From contig DLMZ01000048.1 of assembly GCA_002479415.1 (NCBI GenBank), forward strand, positions 1 through 26,934: a stretch of DNA of 26,934 nucleotides. The letters are read 5' to 3'. The position numbers and the translations under genes were made by a program. The DNA is from Firmicutes bacterium UBA7523. GTDB taxonomy: Bacteria; Bacillota; Dethiobacteria; Dethiobacterales; Dethiobacteraceae. Below, one piece after another: positions 14,591-22,164 of this stretch (position 1 is its first letter; every line of letters begins with the position of its first letter). Below the pieces are notes generated by a model. The model saw only the letters and a list, made by a program, of their open reading frames with translations. It made no database searches and was not told the DNA's origin.

Positions 14591-15366
14591 TGACTGTGGA
14601 ATTAATAGATACTCATGCGCATTTAACTGATAATCGCTTTGGCAATGACTTAGCCGATGTGATGATGCGGGCTACTGCCGCAGGAGTAGGTACCATTATT
14701 AATGTTGGCTATGACTTAAAATCTTCTGGAGCTTCAGTTGATTTAGCACAAAAGCATACTTCTGTTTTTGCCGCGGTAGGTATTCACCCTCACGATGCCG
14801 GCAAGGTTAAGCCGGGCTGGACAGAAAAACTCCGCTCTTTGGCGGCGGCAAATAAAGTTGTGGCTATCGGAGAGATAGGGCTGGATTATTACTACAACCA
14901 CTCTTCTGCTCAAGCCCAGGAGGAGATTTTCCGTGAGCAGGTACGCCTGGCAAAGGAACTGGGCTTGCCTGTTATAATTCATGACAGGGATGCTCATAAA
15001 GAAGTTTTAGCTATTTTGCGAGATGAACAGGCATGGGAGGTTGGAGGTGTTTTCCATTGTTTCTCCGGCGATGTTTCATTTGCCCATGAATGTTTAGATC
15101 TTGGCTTTTATATATCACTGGCAGGGCCGGTGACATTTAATAGCGCCAGAGATTTACAGGCGGTGGCGAGAGAAATCCCATGCGACAGACTGTTGATAGA
15201 AACAGACTCACCCTACCTGGCGCCGGTTCCGTACCGCGGGAAAAGAAATGAGCCGGCTTACGTGAGAGAAGTTGCCGCATATGTTTCAAAGCTAAGAGAT
15301 GAAAGCATAACTGATTTTGCTGCAAGAACAAGTGAGAACGCTAGGAGGCTGTTTTCTCTTTATTAA
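14590..15366 (+). CDS. TatD-family metal-dependent hydrolase (YabD, 258 aa)
   Basis: A TIM-barrel amidohydrolase-fold DNase. Metal ligands are visible: H9 and H11 in DTHAHL, E95 in GEIGLDYY, the His of VIIHDRD, the His of FHCFSG and the Asp of IETDSPYL. GIHPHDAGK is also typical. Members act on 3' DNA ends and D-aminoacyl substrates in different studies, so the physiological role is not settled. Start and stop overlap metG by one base, so translation is coupled as in B. subtilis metS-yabD. The operon probably ends at the long hairpin at 15402-15450. Confidence 0.93.
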   Translation: MTVELIDTHAHLTDNRFGNDLADVMMRATAAGVGTIINVGYDLKSSGASVDLAQKHTSVFAAVGIHPHDAGKVKPGWTEKLRSLAAANKVVAIGEIGLDYYYNHSSAQAQEEIFREQVRLAKELGLPVIIHDRDAHKEVLAILRDEQAWEVGGVFHCFSGDVSFAHECLDLGFYISLAGPVTFNSARDLQAVAREIPCDRLLIETDSPYLAPVPYRGKRNEPAYVREVAAYVSKLRDESITDFAARTSENARRLFSLY

Positions 15367-15401
15367 AAATTGACATATTTAAATTCTGCTCTCATAAACA
15401 T

Positions 15402-15450
15402 ATAGGGCTTACTGAATGAGTCGCAAATAGACTTATTTAGTAAGCCCTAT
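15402..15450 (+). terminator. 21-bp hairpin after tatD
   Basis: Arms 15402-15422 and 15430-15450 pair over 21 bp with two G-U pairs, loop GCAAATA. The T run after it is weak (ttaagtatttt). It is probably the metG-tatD terminator. A TTGACA at 15370-15375 with CATAAA 17 bases on could start a transcript right at the hairpin, which would make it a leader structure of the next gene. Confidence 0.65.
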
Positions 15451-15486
15451 TTAAGTATTTTGGATAAAAAAGTGGGGGGATGACAT

Positions 15487-16056
15487 ATGTCTGGAGGAGG
15501 CGTGTATGATAAATTCTCCATAAATAAGCTGGCTTTTCAAAGTATATTATTAATAGTGCTTTTAGCTGTTTTGCTTTTTGTTTATCAGAAAGCAGAAGCG
15601 AATAAGGAATATTTGGCTTTTGATGACAAGCCGCAGATTATTAAACCCGATATAGTGACCGACCAATCGCTGAATGAGCCGCTAAGCAATACGGCTCATT
15701 GTGATGATGACTTATCGCGGGACACAGTTGCCGTTAGTGCGCGCAGCAGTGAGGCCGCAAGTGTTTTTAAAGGTATTGCTTCTTGGTATGGCAAGGGAGA
15801 CGGGCTTAATGGCGCGATAACTGCAAGCGGCGAAATTTTTAATAAAGATGATTATACGGCGGCTCATCCCACATTATCCTTTGGATCCCGTGTACGTGTT
15901 ACATATCCCAAAACCGGAAAAAGCGTTGAGGTTAGAATTAACGACCGAGGCCCTTTTAGCAATAACCGGATTATTGACTTATCAATGGCTGCGGCAGAAG
16001 CGATTGGGCTGCGATCCGCAGGCATCGGAGAGGTAATTGTTGAAGTATTGAAGTAA
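15487..16056 (+). CDS. RlpA-like double-psi beta-barrel protein (189 aa)
   Basis: A signal anchor at residues about 14-31 (LAFQSILLIVLLAVLLFVYQ) puts the rest outside the membrane. A linker of about 60 residues with no clear fold follows. The last ~95 residues are an RlpA-type DPBB domain: GIASWYGKGDGLNGAITASGE, AAHPTLSFGSRVRVTY, VRINDRGPFSNNRIIDLS. RlpA in Gram-negatives is a septal lytic transglycosylase that acts on naked glycan strands; in Firmicutes such proteins are taken to be wall-active, but activity is unproven here. There is no SPOR domain. The ATG follows a GGGGGG run by 7 bases. A GTG at 15502 is also in frame, with GGAGGAGG too close. Confidence 0.88.
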   Translation: MSGGGVYDKFSINKLAFQSILLIVLLAVLLFVYQKAEANKEYLAFDDKPQIIKPDIVTDQSLNEPLSNTAHCDDDLSRDTVAVSARSSEAASVFKGIASWYGKGDGLNGAITASGEIFNKDDYTAAHPTLSFGSRVRVTYPKTGKSVEVRINDRGPFSNNRIIDLSMAAAEAIGLRSAGIGEVIVEVLK

Positions 16057-16085
16057 TTCGGCTAAAAACAAGCTTACAGCATAGC

Positions 16086-16105
16086 ACACCTGCGGGTGTT
16101 TTTTT
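16086..16105 (+). terminator. Terminator after RlpA-like gene
   Basis: ACACC (16086-16090) pairs with GGTGT (16095-16099), loop TGCG, then a T run to 16105. Confidence 0.7.
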
Positions 16106-16192
16106 CTTTATAAGATTTCAAAAGAATATACGAAGAAAAAAATGGAAATAATATGTCTGTGTGCGCTGTTAGCAGAAAAAGGAAAGTATTCC

Positions 16193-16222
16193 TTGACAAA
16201 CCATTGTATGATTAGATAAAAT
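16193..16222 (+). promoter_or_regulatory. Promoter of the 3D-domain gene
   Basis: Consensus TTGACA at 16193-16198 and TAAAAT at 16217-16222, spacing 18. The start codon is 26 bases further. Confidence 0.65.
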
Positions 16223-16247
16223 ATAGGGACTTTAAGGAGGAAGAAAA

Positions 16248-17315
16248 ATGCAAAAAATTACCAGGCTTGGTCGGCTTGAAGCGGCTGCTTGGGTGCCGTT
16301 AGTATTTCTGATAACAGCAAGCTTACTAGTTTTGTTTTCGGTAAGTGTGGCTCATAAGAAAGTATTTTTGCTTGCGGATGGCCGTACCCAGGTAGTATCT
16401 ACATACAGCCATAATGTGGCAGGTGTTCTGAGTGAGGCGGGCATCGAGGTAGGTAAGTATGATATGCTTTCCCATGAGCCGGATGAGAGAACGTATTACG
16501 GGATGGAAATAAAATACAGCGCCGCTTATCCCGTTGCTGTAAAGGCAGATGGAAATGAGTATACATTGTGGGCGGCGGAAGCTACTGCAGGTCAAATTTT
16601 GCAGTTGCTGGAGATTGATTTGGGTGAGCTGGACAGAACAGTCCCCGCTGTGGACGAAAAGGTTCATTCTGGAGATGTCGTAGAGGTAATTCGTGTTAGC
16701 AAACATTTGACGACACAGCGTGTTGAAATTCCCTTCAGGGAAATTCGGCAGATAAATAGCGTTATGGACCGTGGTGACAGTAAAGTAATACAGCGCGGCA
16801 TAGCCGGATTGCGGGAAGACACTGTGGAAGTTACCTTGGAAAATGGTGAAGATGTTGATTTACGTTTAATCCAATCGGAAATAATCCGTTTAAAGCAAGA
16901 TCAGATAGCGGAATATGGAGCCAACACTCTTCTTTCCCGTGCCGGACGGACAATGCAGTTTACGAGGGTAATAAATGTGACTGCCACCGCGTATTGTGCA
17001 GGTACTGCGGAAACTGGTTGTCCCATTGACAAGCACGGCAAAAGTAAATGTACCGGTCATTTTAACGATGGAATAACGGCTACAGGGATTAGAGCGGTAG
17101 CAGGTACCGGGCAAGAATCAAAACCCCACATCGTGGCTGTGGATCCAAGAATGATTCCTCTTGGCAGCCGTTTGTATATTGATGGTTATGGCTTTGCCGT
17201 TGCTGCTGATGTAGGCGGAGCCATTAAGGGCAGCAGAATTGACTTGCTGCTAGGCGATCACGCAACTGCTTGGAAATTCGGCCGTAAACGTCTTCGTGTT
17301 TACTTGCTGCCTTAG
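16248..17315 (+). CDS. yabE: YabE-like cell-wall protein: DUF348, G5 and 3D domains (355 aa)
   Basis: An N-terminal membrane segment (about 14-32) is followed by two DUF348 units (DGRTQVVSTYSHNVAGVLSEAGIEV and ADGNEYTLWAAEATAGQILQLLEI), then a G5 domain (about 150-225, with VEIPFREIRQINSVMDRGDSKV). The C-terminus is a 3D domain with the three conserved acidic motifs, including D299 in VAVDPRMIPLGS and the DVGGAIKGSRIDLLL block. This is the Rpf/MltA-like DPBB fold, thought to cleave peptidoglycan glycan strands. A Cys-rich insert (YCAGTAETGCPIDKHGKSKC) lies at the start of the 3D domain. AAGGAGG at 16234-16240 supports the ATG. It has the yabE position before rsmA, but with two rather than three DUF348 units, and no rnmV follows. 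Confidence 0.9.
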   Translation: MQKITRLGRLEAAAWVPLVFLITASLLVLFSVSVAHKKVFLLADGRTQVVSTYSHNVAGVLSEAGIEVGKYDMLSHEPDERTYYGMEIKYSAAYPVAVKADGNEYTLWAAEATAGQILQLLEIDLGELDRTVPAVDEKVHSGDVVEVIRVSKHLTTQRVEIPFREIRQINSVMDRGDSKVIQRGIAGLREDTVEVTLENGEDVDLRLIQSEIIRLKQDQIAEYGANTLLSRAGRTMQFTRVINVTATAYCAGTAETGCPIDKHGKSKCTGHFNDGITATGIRAVAGTGQESKPHIVAVDPRMIPLGSRLYIDGYGFAVAADVGGAIKGSRIDLLLGDHATAWKFGRKRLRVYLLP

Positions 17316-17333
17316 AAATTGTATAATACAATT

Positions 17334-17360
17334 ACAACCGGGGATTTAATCCTCGGTTGT
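17334..17360 (+). terminator. Hairpin between yabE-like gene and rsmA
   Basis: ACAACCGGGGAT pairs with ATCCTCGGTTGT, 12 bp with one G-U, loop TTA, followed by an AT-rich run. A second small palindrome (ATTGTATAATACAAT, 17318-17332) precedes it and contains TATAAT, though I find no matching -35. Confidence 0.65.
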
Positions 17361-17390
17361 ATTAAATTAATATAAGAACAGGGGAAAATT

Positions 17391-18251
17391 GTGAGCAAAC
17401 TGACAAATCCCGGCTTTGTAACTCAATTGCTAAGTAATCATGGAATTCGATTAAGAAAAAAATGGGGCCAAAATTTTTTGGTTGATGAGAATGTTTTGGC
17501 CAAAATAGTTTCTGCCGCAGACATTAAACATAATGACCATGTCTTGGAAATAGGGCCGGGAATCGGGGCTTTGACACGAGAACTTGCTTTGCGGGCAATA
17601 AAGGTCACTGCTTTGGAAATTGACGAGCGGCTAATACCCGTATTAGAAGAAACGTTGGCTGAATATAAGAACATTACAATAATTAATCAGGATGCCATGG
17701 CTGTTGATTTTGTAGGGTTGCTTGAGAATATGCCGGTGAAACTAGTTGCCAATATGCCGTATAATGTTGCAACACCATTATTCTACCGCTGGTTGAAGGA
17801 GCATAGACAACTATTTGCTGTTTTGGTCTGTATGTTGCAGAAAGAAGTTGCACAGCGTATTGTTGCTCAGCCAGGAAGCAAAGAATACGGAACTCTTTCG
17901 GTAGTATGTCAATATGCAGCAAAAGTGGAGATGCTTTTTACTGTTCCCCGCACAGTATTTTTCCCACGGCCTGAAATTTCATCTGCTGTTGTTCGCCTGA
18001 GGCCGGACATGGCGGCCCAATATGATGTGGGAAACGAGGCTGTATTTTTTCGGGTAGTTGAGGCAGTGTTTTCGCAGAGGCGTAAAACCGCACTAAATAC
18101 ATTGCATTCCGTTTTTAAGCTGTCAAAGGCAGAATTAAATGATTTAGGAATCAAGGCAGGCCTAGATTTATCCCGGCGGGGAGAAACCCTGAGTGTAGCT
18201 GAATTTGCAAGGTTATCCTATTTCCTTTATAATAAAGCAATAAAACTATAA
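17391..18251 (+). CDS. rsmA: 16S rRNA dimethyladenosine transferase (286 aa)
   Basis: It dimethylates the two adjacent adenines (A1518/A1519) in helix 45 of 16S rRNA using SAM, a late step of 30S maturation. KKWGQNFLVDENVL is the N-terminal signature. EIGPGIGALT (from E53) is the SAM-binding motif I. N121-M-P-Y is the catalytic NLPY variant. RTVFFPRPEISSAVVRL and the C-terminal helical domain are present. The GTG start follows AGGGG at 17380-17384. In B. subtilis the 5S maturase gene rnmV precedes it; it is absent here. The next gene follows at 21 bases. Confidence 0.96.
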   Translation: MSKLTNPGFVTQLLSNHGIRLRKKWGQNFLVDENVLAKIVSAADIKHNDHVLEIGPGIGALTRELALRAIKVTALEIDERLIPVLEETLAEYKNITIINQDAMAVDFVGLLENMPVKLVANMPYNVATPLFYRWLKEHRQLFAVLVCMLQKEVAQRIVAQPGSKEYGTLSVVCQYAAKVEMLFTVPRTVFFPRPEISSAVVRLRPDMAAQYDVGNEAVFFRVVEAVFSQRRKTALNTLHSVFKLSKAELNDLGIKAGLDLSRRGETLSVAEFARLSYFLYNKAIKL

Positions 18252-18272
18252 TGCGAAAGGTGCCGCTAAGCA

Positions 18273-18749
18273 ATGAACTTCACGAGCCCTTCACGCGGTA
18301 ATTTATCTTTAGATGAAGTTTTTGTTGATGTTGTTGCTTATATTGACGATAAGCCAAAAGAGCAATATAAGCTGATTATTGGAACCGATTCACAAGCTCA
18401 TAATCGACAAGAAGTTTGCTTTGTTACCGCAATTATCATTCACCGGGTAGGTAAGGGTGCCAGATACTTTTTTAGGCGGCAAAAACATCATTACATGGAA
18501 AGTTTGAGGCAACGCATTTATTATGAAACATTTCTTAGCCTTGAAGTAGCTACAATGGTTACTGCAAAACTAGCGGAAAACGGCCATCCCCATCTTAACA
18601 TGGAAATTCATCTGGATGTGGGCGAAAAAGGGGATACCAAAGAATTAATTCGTGAAGTAGTAGGAATGGTAATCGGTAGCGGGTTTCAGGCATGTATTAA
18701 GCCCGAATCTTATGGCGCCAGTAAGGTTGCTGATAAGTATACAAAGTGA
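18273..18749 (+). CDS. YkuK-like DUF458 protein, RNase H-like fold (158 aa)
   Basis: A member of the DUF458/YkuK family of about 160-170 residues. LIIGTDSQAHN carries the first-strand Asp of an RNase H-like fold, and EIHLDVGEKGDTKELI gives a second acidic strand. YFFRRQKHHYMESLRQRIYYET lies between. Activity has not been shown for the family as far as I know; a nuclease or a resolvase-like function is only suggested by the fold. The ATG follows AAAGGTG at 18256-18262 by 10 bases, 21 bases after rsmA, so it is probably cotranscribed. It ends in a strong terminator. Confidence 0.82.
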   Translation: MNFTSPSRGNLSLDEVFVDVVAYIDDKPKEQYKLIIGTDSQAHNRQEVCFVTAIIIHRVGKGARYFFRRQKHHYMESLRQRIYYETFLSLEVATMVTAKLAENGHPHLNMEIHLDVGEKGDTKELIREVVGMVIGSGFQACIKPESYGASKVADKYTK

Positions 18750-18786
18750 ACTCGTTTCAGTGAGCTGAAACGAGTTCACTTTTTAG
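18743..18786. terminator. Convergent terminator, 18-bp stem
   Basis: 18743-18760 pairs perfectly with 18765-18782, loop TGAG, followed by TTTTTAGG on the + strand. The stop codon of the YkuK-like gene lies inside it. On the - strand the T run is short (TTT), so termination of the glycosyltransferase gene would be weaker. Confidence 0.88.
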
Positions 18787-18789
18787 GTT

Positions 18790-19593
18790 TTATAATTGTT
18801 CTCCCAAAAACTGATTTAATAAATCAAAGCGGCGCTGCTCATGGTAACCAAGATAGGTTTTGCCTTCAAACGTTCTTTGGCGTGGCTGGGTACGTATCAT
18901 GTAGAGTGCTTCGAGACAATCGCCGGCGATTGTGTCAACGATAAGCTGGCTGTGTGTTTGGTTTTTTATGGATGAACCGAGCCTGCCGTGGGGAATTATG
19001 CTACCGATACCTATATTAAAATTACTAATTTGAGCATATGCCAGAAGTGTAGGCGGTATGGCATAATCCTCCCAGGGAATCTGCTGAAGTAAGCGACGAG
19101 ATACAATATGCGGGCCGTGAGAAGGGCTTGCGATTCCAAGCTTTTCGTGCAAATTTAACTCTTGGTTAAGCAGCCGGCGAAAAAAATGCATAGGGCTGCT
19201 GACTGCTTCTAATGCATTTTTCTCCGGGTAGCAGTCTGTTAATGCAAGATCCAACTTCTTTGATTCGGCGGTATCTATTAAGCATCTCAAATCCTTGGTG
19301 ATTTCACCGACAAGATCTCCGTCAACAAAAATTGCATGACAAATGCTGTGGGTAGAAACCAGTTTGGCTCCTACAGCTCTGGGCACATCTATTCCCAAGG
19401 GGGCTTTAAAATTAACTATTGTTATCTTTTGCTTGTTCGCATGGTGAGCAGCTTGAACTTCCTTCACGGTAGAATAGTTAGATCCGTTAAGGATAACAAA
19501 AATTTTATAAATTTTTTCAACATTTTGCAATCTTCGTAAAAGGCAGCCGACGCGGGATTCTTCGTTATGGACAGGTACCACTGCAGCAAACAT
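18790..19593 (-). CDS. Family 2-like glycosyltransferase (267 aa)
   Basis: A GT-A fold enzyme: VVPVHNEESRVGCLLRRL at the N-terminus is the nucleotide-sugar-binding start of GT2 proteins. DGD at 91-93 in IFVDGDLVG fits the DxD metal motif. The rest (ASPSHGPHIVSRRLL, IPHGRLGSS) is conserved-looking but not diagnostic. No membrane segment is seen, so it is cytoplasmic; donor and acceptor are unknown. Start at 19593 (reverse) is preferred because GGGAGGG lies 6 bases upstream. It is transcribed away from yabG. A role in spore surface glycosylation would fit the neighbourhood, but the sequence does not prove it. Confidence 0.8.
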   Translation of the reverse strand: MFAAVVPVHNEESRVGCLLRRLQNVEKIYKIFVILNGSNYSTVKEVQAAHHANKQKITIVNFKAPLGIDVPRAVGAKLVSTHSICHAIFVDGDLVGEITKDLRCLIDTAESKKLDLALTDCYPEKNALEAVSSPMHFFRRLLNQELNLHEKLGIASPSHGPHIVSRRLLQQIPWEDYAIPPTLLAYAQISNFNIGIGSIIPHGRLGSSIKNQTHSQLIVDTIAGDCLEALYMIRTQPRQRTFEGKTYLGYHEQRRFDLLNQFLGEQL

Positions 19594-19647
19594 AAATTTC
19601 CCTCCCATTGCATTATATTATAAAGGATAAAAACTTCTCCCTGTTTA

Positions 19648-19678
19648 GCACAAATTGTTTTATGCCTACATATAAATA
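19648..19678 (+). promoter_or_regulatory. Candidate sporulation promoter before yabG
   Basis: GCAC (AC at 19650-19651) and CATATAAATA at 19669-19678, 17 bases apart, resemble the sigma-K pattern AC...CATAnnnTA but with a shifted TA. In B. subtilis yabG is a sigma-K gene. Weak evidence. Confidence 0.3.
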
Positions 19679-19720
19679 TATTGCGTGTTAGTCGCGTACT
19701 CTTGGAGAGGAGGCTTTTTC

Positions 19721-20575
19721 ATGGCGTTTGCTGTGGGAGATATTGTTGGCCGCAAGTCTTACGGGATGGACGTACTATTTAAAATAGTATCAATTAACGA
19801 AAAAGCAGGAAAGGCTATGTTGAAAGGATTGGATGTGCGACTCTTGGCTGATGCGGAATTAAGTGATCTAAAGCATGCTCAGCCTAGCGAGGTGCAAGAG
19901 TATCGTTCGCAGTCGAAAAAAGCGGAAAAAGAATGCATAAAAAAAATCTATCGCCGCCGCACCATGGAGCGTGAGCGCTTGCGCGGAGTTAGCGGTATGT
20001 CTCCGGACCAGTTTTTTGAAATTCCAGGCAAAATCTTGCATTTGGACGGTGATGCCGACTATCTTGAGGAGTGCTTAAAAGTATATCATTCGCTTGGCTT
20101 GACGGCTCAGGGTATCTTTGTGCCGGAACGTAATCAGCCGGATGAGATTTGGAGCTTGCTCAATAAGCACCGCCCGGACATTCTTGTATTGACCGGTCAT
20201 GACGCTTATCTCAAACATAAAAAAAATTTCCAGGATTTAGGCAGTTACCGTAATTCACAATTTTTTGTTGATGCGACAATTAAAGCGAGGCAGTATGAGC
20301 CAGGGAAAGATGACTTAGTAATTTTCGCCGGAGCCTGTCAATCGCATTACGAGGCTCTATTAGACGTAGGCGCCAACTTTGCCAGTTCTCCTCAACGAGT
20401 TCTTATCCATGCGTTGGATCCGGTATTTATAATGGAGAAGGTTGCTTTTACTCCTATTGTTGAAACAGTAAACATTTATGATGTAATAAAGCATACGATA
20501 ACAGGACTTGATGGCGTTGGCGGGCTGGAAACGCGGGGCAAGTTTCGGTTGGGCTTGCCAAAGTCTCCTTATTAA
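19721..20575 (+). CDS. yabG: Sporulation-specific protease YabG (284 aa)
   Basis: Peptidase family U57. In B. subtilis, YabG is a mother-cell protease that trims coat proteins such as SpoIVA and SafA to allow crosslinking; in C. difficile it processes the CspBA and pre-pro-SleC germination proteins. It begins AVGDIVGRKSYGMDVLFKIV (SH3-like start) and continues with the protease part: PGKILHLDGDADYLEECLKVY, RPDILVLTGHDAYL, FAGACQSHYEALLDVGANFASSP and KHTITGLDGVGGLETRGKFRLGLP. The Cys and His of GACQSH and the GHD motif are candidates for active-site residues. ATG 19721 has GGAGAGGAGG at 19704-19713. It is 15 bases upstream of the next gene. Confidence 0.96.
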   Translation: MAFAVGDIVGRKSYGMDVLFKIVSINEKAGKAMLKGLDVRLLADAELSDLKHAQPSEVQEYRSQSKKAEKECIKKIYRRRTMERERLRGVSGMSPDQFFEIPGKILHLDGDADYLEECLKVYHSLGLTAQGIFVPERNQPDEIWSLLNKHRPDILVLTGHDAYLKHKKNFQDLGSYRNSQFFVDATIKARQYEPGKDDLVIFAGACQSHYEALLDVGANFASSPQRVLIHALDPVFIMEKVAFTPIVETVNIYDVIKHTITGLDGVGGLETRGKFRLGLPKSPY

Positions 20576-20590
20576 AGAGGGGTGTGAGGT

Positions 20591-22048
20591 ATGTCTGAAG
20601 CAAGTTTAAAACTGCGGGTTTTTAATAATGGAAATATATTGTCAATGGGAATGGAGGATTATCTTGCTGGGGTAGTAGCCGCCGAAATGCCTGCTTTGTT
20701 TCATCCTGAAGCGCTTCGTGCGCAGGCTGTTGCCTCCCGCGGGTATGCTGCACGAAAAATGAAGCTATTTGGGGGGCAAGGCTGCAGCAGAGCGCCGGAT
20801 GCTGATATTTGCACAAGTCCGGCGCACTGCCAGGGGTGGCTTTCCCGGGAAAAACAGCAAGAGTTATGGGGGAGTAGTTATTCATCCCATCGAAAAAAAA
20901 TAGAAGAAGCAGTAAAAGCTACGGCAGGCTCTGTATTGTATTACCAAGGGAAAATTGCAAATACTGTTTTTCATTCTACCTGCGGCGGAATGACGGAAAG
21001 TGCGGTGAATGTTTGGGGTAATGATGTTCCTTACCTTCGGTCGGTTGTTTGCACAAACGAAAAGCACTCCCCTCATCACCATAAAAAACACCAAATAAGC
21101 CTTGCTGAGCTTTCTGAAAAAACAGGCATTTCATTTAGAGAAACGCAGGCTATATTAACTGACGGAACGCCATTATTGCAAAAAGAAAGTGTAAGCAATG
21201 CGAATACCTTAATGGCACTTCGCGTTGCCGGCAAAAGCATTTCCGGCTCAGAGCTGCGTCAAGCGCTTAACCTTCCCTCACTATGGCTAGACTGGAATTT
21301 GCAGGCTATCGAGTTTGTCAGTAAGGGATATGGTCACCGTGTTGGGTTGTGCCAGTACGGCGCTGATGGCTATGCTCGCAATGGGATGACTTGGAAGGAA
21401 ATTTTGAAACATTATTATGGTAGTGCCGAAATTAAGCTTATTGAAGCAGTCACAGACGAGGGAGGAGGCAGCGCGCTGCCTCTTTCTGGAACGGTAATTG
21501 CGGTAGACCCTGGTCATGGCGGAGGCAGCAGCGGGGCCGTAGGCCCAAAGGGGTTGAAAGAGAAAGATGTTGTTCTTGATATTTCATTGCGTTTGACAAA
21601 GAAACTGTCTGAGAAAGGGGCCAAGGTTGTCCTTACGAGGGCGAATGATATTGCCTTAACATTACAAAAGCGTGTTGTAACGGCAAATGAAGCTAATGCA
21701 GACTTTTTTATCAGTATTCATGCCAATGGGCATGAAAATGCGGCTGCCAACGGGACAGAGACTTACCATTACCCGGGGAGTAATCTTGGCAAAGCCTTTG
21801 CCGATACTATTCAAAAAGAAATGATAGAAAGGCTGGGCCGGCGCAACAGAGGCGTTAAGACTGCATCTTTTTATGTGCTTAGATATACGGCGATGCCGGC
21901 AATTCTGGCTGAAATAGCATTCATTACTAATCGGGAAGAAGAAAAGCTCCTTTCAGATGCAGCATTTCGTGAAAAAGCAGCTGATGCTCTCTTGTCAGGG
22001 ATAACAAAAAGGTTCTTGGTAATCAGCAAATTACATGTAAATAAATAA
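20591..22048 (+). CDS. SpoIID/LytB domain fused to Amidase_3 (485 aa)
   Basis: Two peptidoglycan-cleaving modules are in one chain. Residues 1 to about 280 are SpoIID/LytB: DYLAGVVAAEMPALFHPEALRAQA with the catalytic Glu E32, HSTCGGMTESAVNVWGNDVPYL and GLCQYGADGYARNGMTW; SpoIID is a lytic transglycosylase. Residues about 300-475 are an N-acetylmuramoyl-L-alanine amidase (Amidase_3): H309 in DPGHGG, E324 and H377 (ISIHANG) as zinc ligands, E441 in AEIAFITN as the catalytic acid. No signal peptide or membrane segment is present. Between the SpoIID motifs lies a His-rich loop (H159, H162-164, H167). It is 15 bases after yabG, so probably expressed with it late in sporulation. AGAGGGGTG at 20576-20584 supports the ATG. 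I infer a cortex- or coat-associated hydrolase; see findings. Confidence 0.93.
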   Translation: MSEASLKLRVFNNGNILSMGMEDYLAGVVAAEMPALFHPEALRAQAVASRGYAARKMKLFGGQGCSRAPDADICTSPAHCQGWLSREKQQELWGSSYSSHRKKIEEAVKATAGSVLYYQGKIANTVFHSTCGGMTESAVNVWGNDVPYLRSVVCTNEKHSPHHHKKHQISLAELSEKTGISFRETQAILTDGTPLLQKESVSNANTLMALRVAGKSISGSELRQALNLPSLWLDWNLQAIEFVSKGYGHRVGLCQYGADGYARNGMTWKEILKHYYGSAEIKLIEAVTDEGGGSALPLSGTVIAVDPGHGGGSSGAVGPKGLKEKDVVLDISLRLTKKLSEKGAKVVLTRANDIALTLQKRVVTANEANADFFISIHANGHENAAANGTETYHYPGSNLGKAFADTIQKEMIERLGRRNRGVKTASFYVLRYTAMPAILAEIAFITNREEEKLLSDAAFREKAADALLSGITKRFLVISKLHVNK

Positions 22049-22062
22049 CAATATTTTTATCC

Positions 22063-22092
22063 TTGACACCTTCCAAATTAGGCTGGTATAAT
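22063..22092 (+). promoter_or_regulatory. veg promoter 1
   Basis: TTGACA at 22063-22068 and extended TGGTATAAT with TATAAT at 22087-22092, spacing 18. Close to full sigma-A consensus. Confidence 0.8.
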
Positions 22093-22106
22093 ATATGATT
22101 TAAAAT

Positions 22107-22135
22107 TTGACTTATACCCTATCGTGTGGTATACT
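22107..22135 (+). promoter_or_regulatory. veg promoter 2
   Basis: TTGACT at 22107-22112 and extended TGGTATACT with TATACT at 22130-22135, spacing 17. It starts 44 bases after promoter 1. Confidence 0.7.
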
Positions 22136-22164
22136 GAGTGAGTAAATCTAGGATGGGGTGATGA

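Noticed and set aside
17316..17390. Search for rnmV (ribonuclease M5) between the 3D gene and rsmA
   Set aside because: Only 75 bases with a hairpin; no room for the gene.
22161..22164. ATG at 22161 as the veg start
   Set aside because: It is out of frame with the conserved Veg protein; ATG 22165 is in frame.
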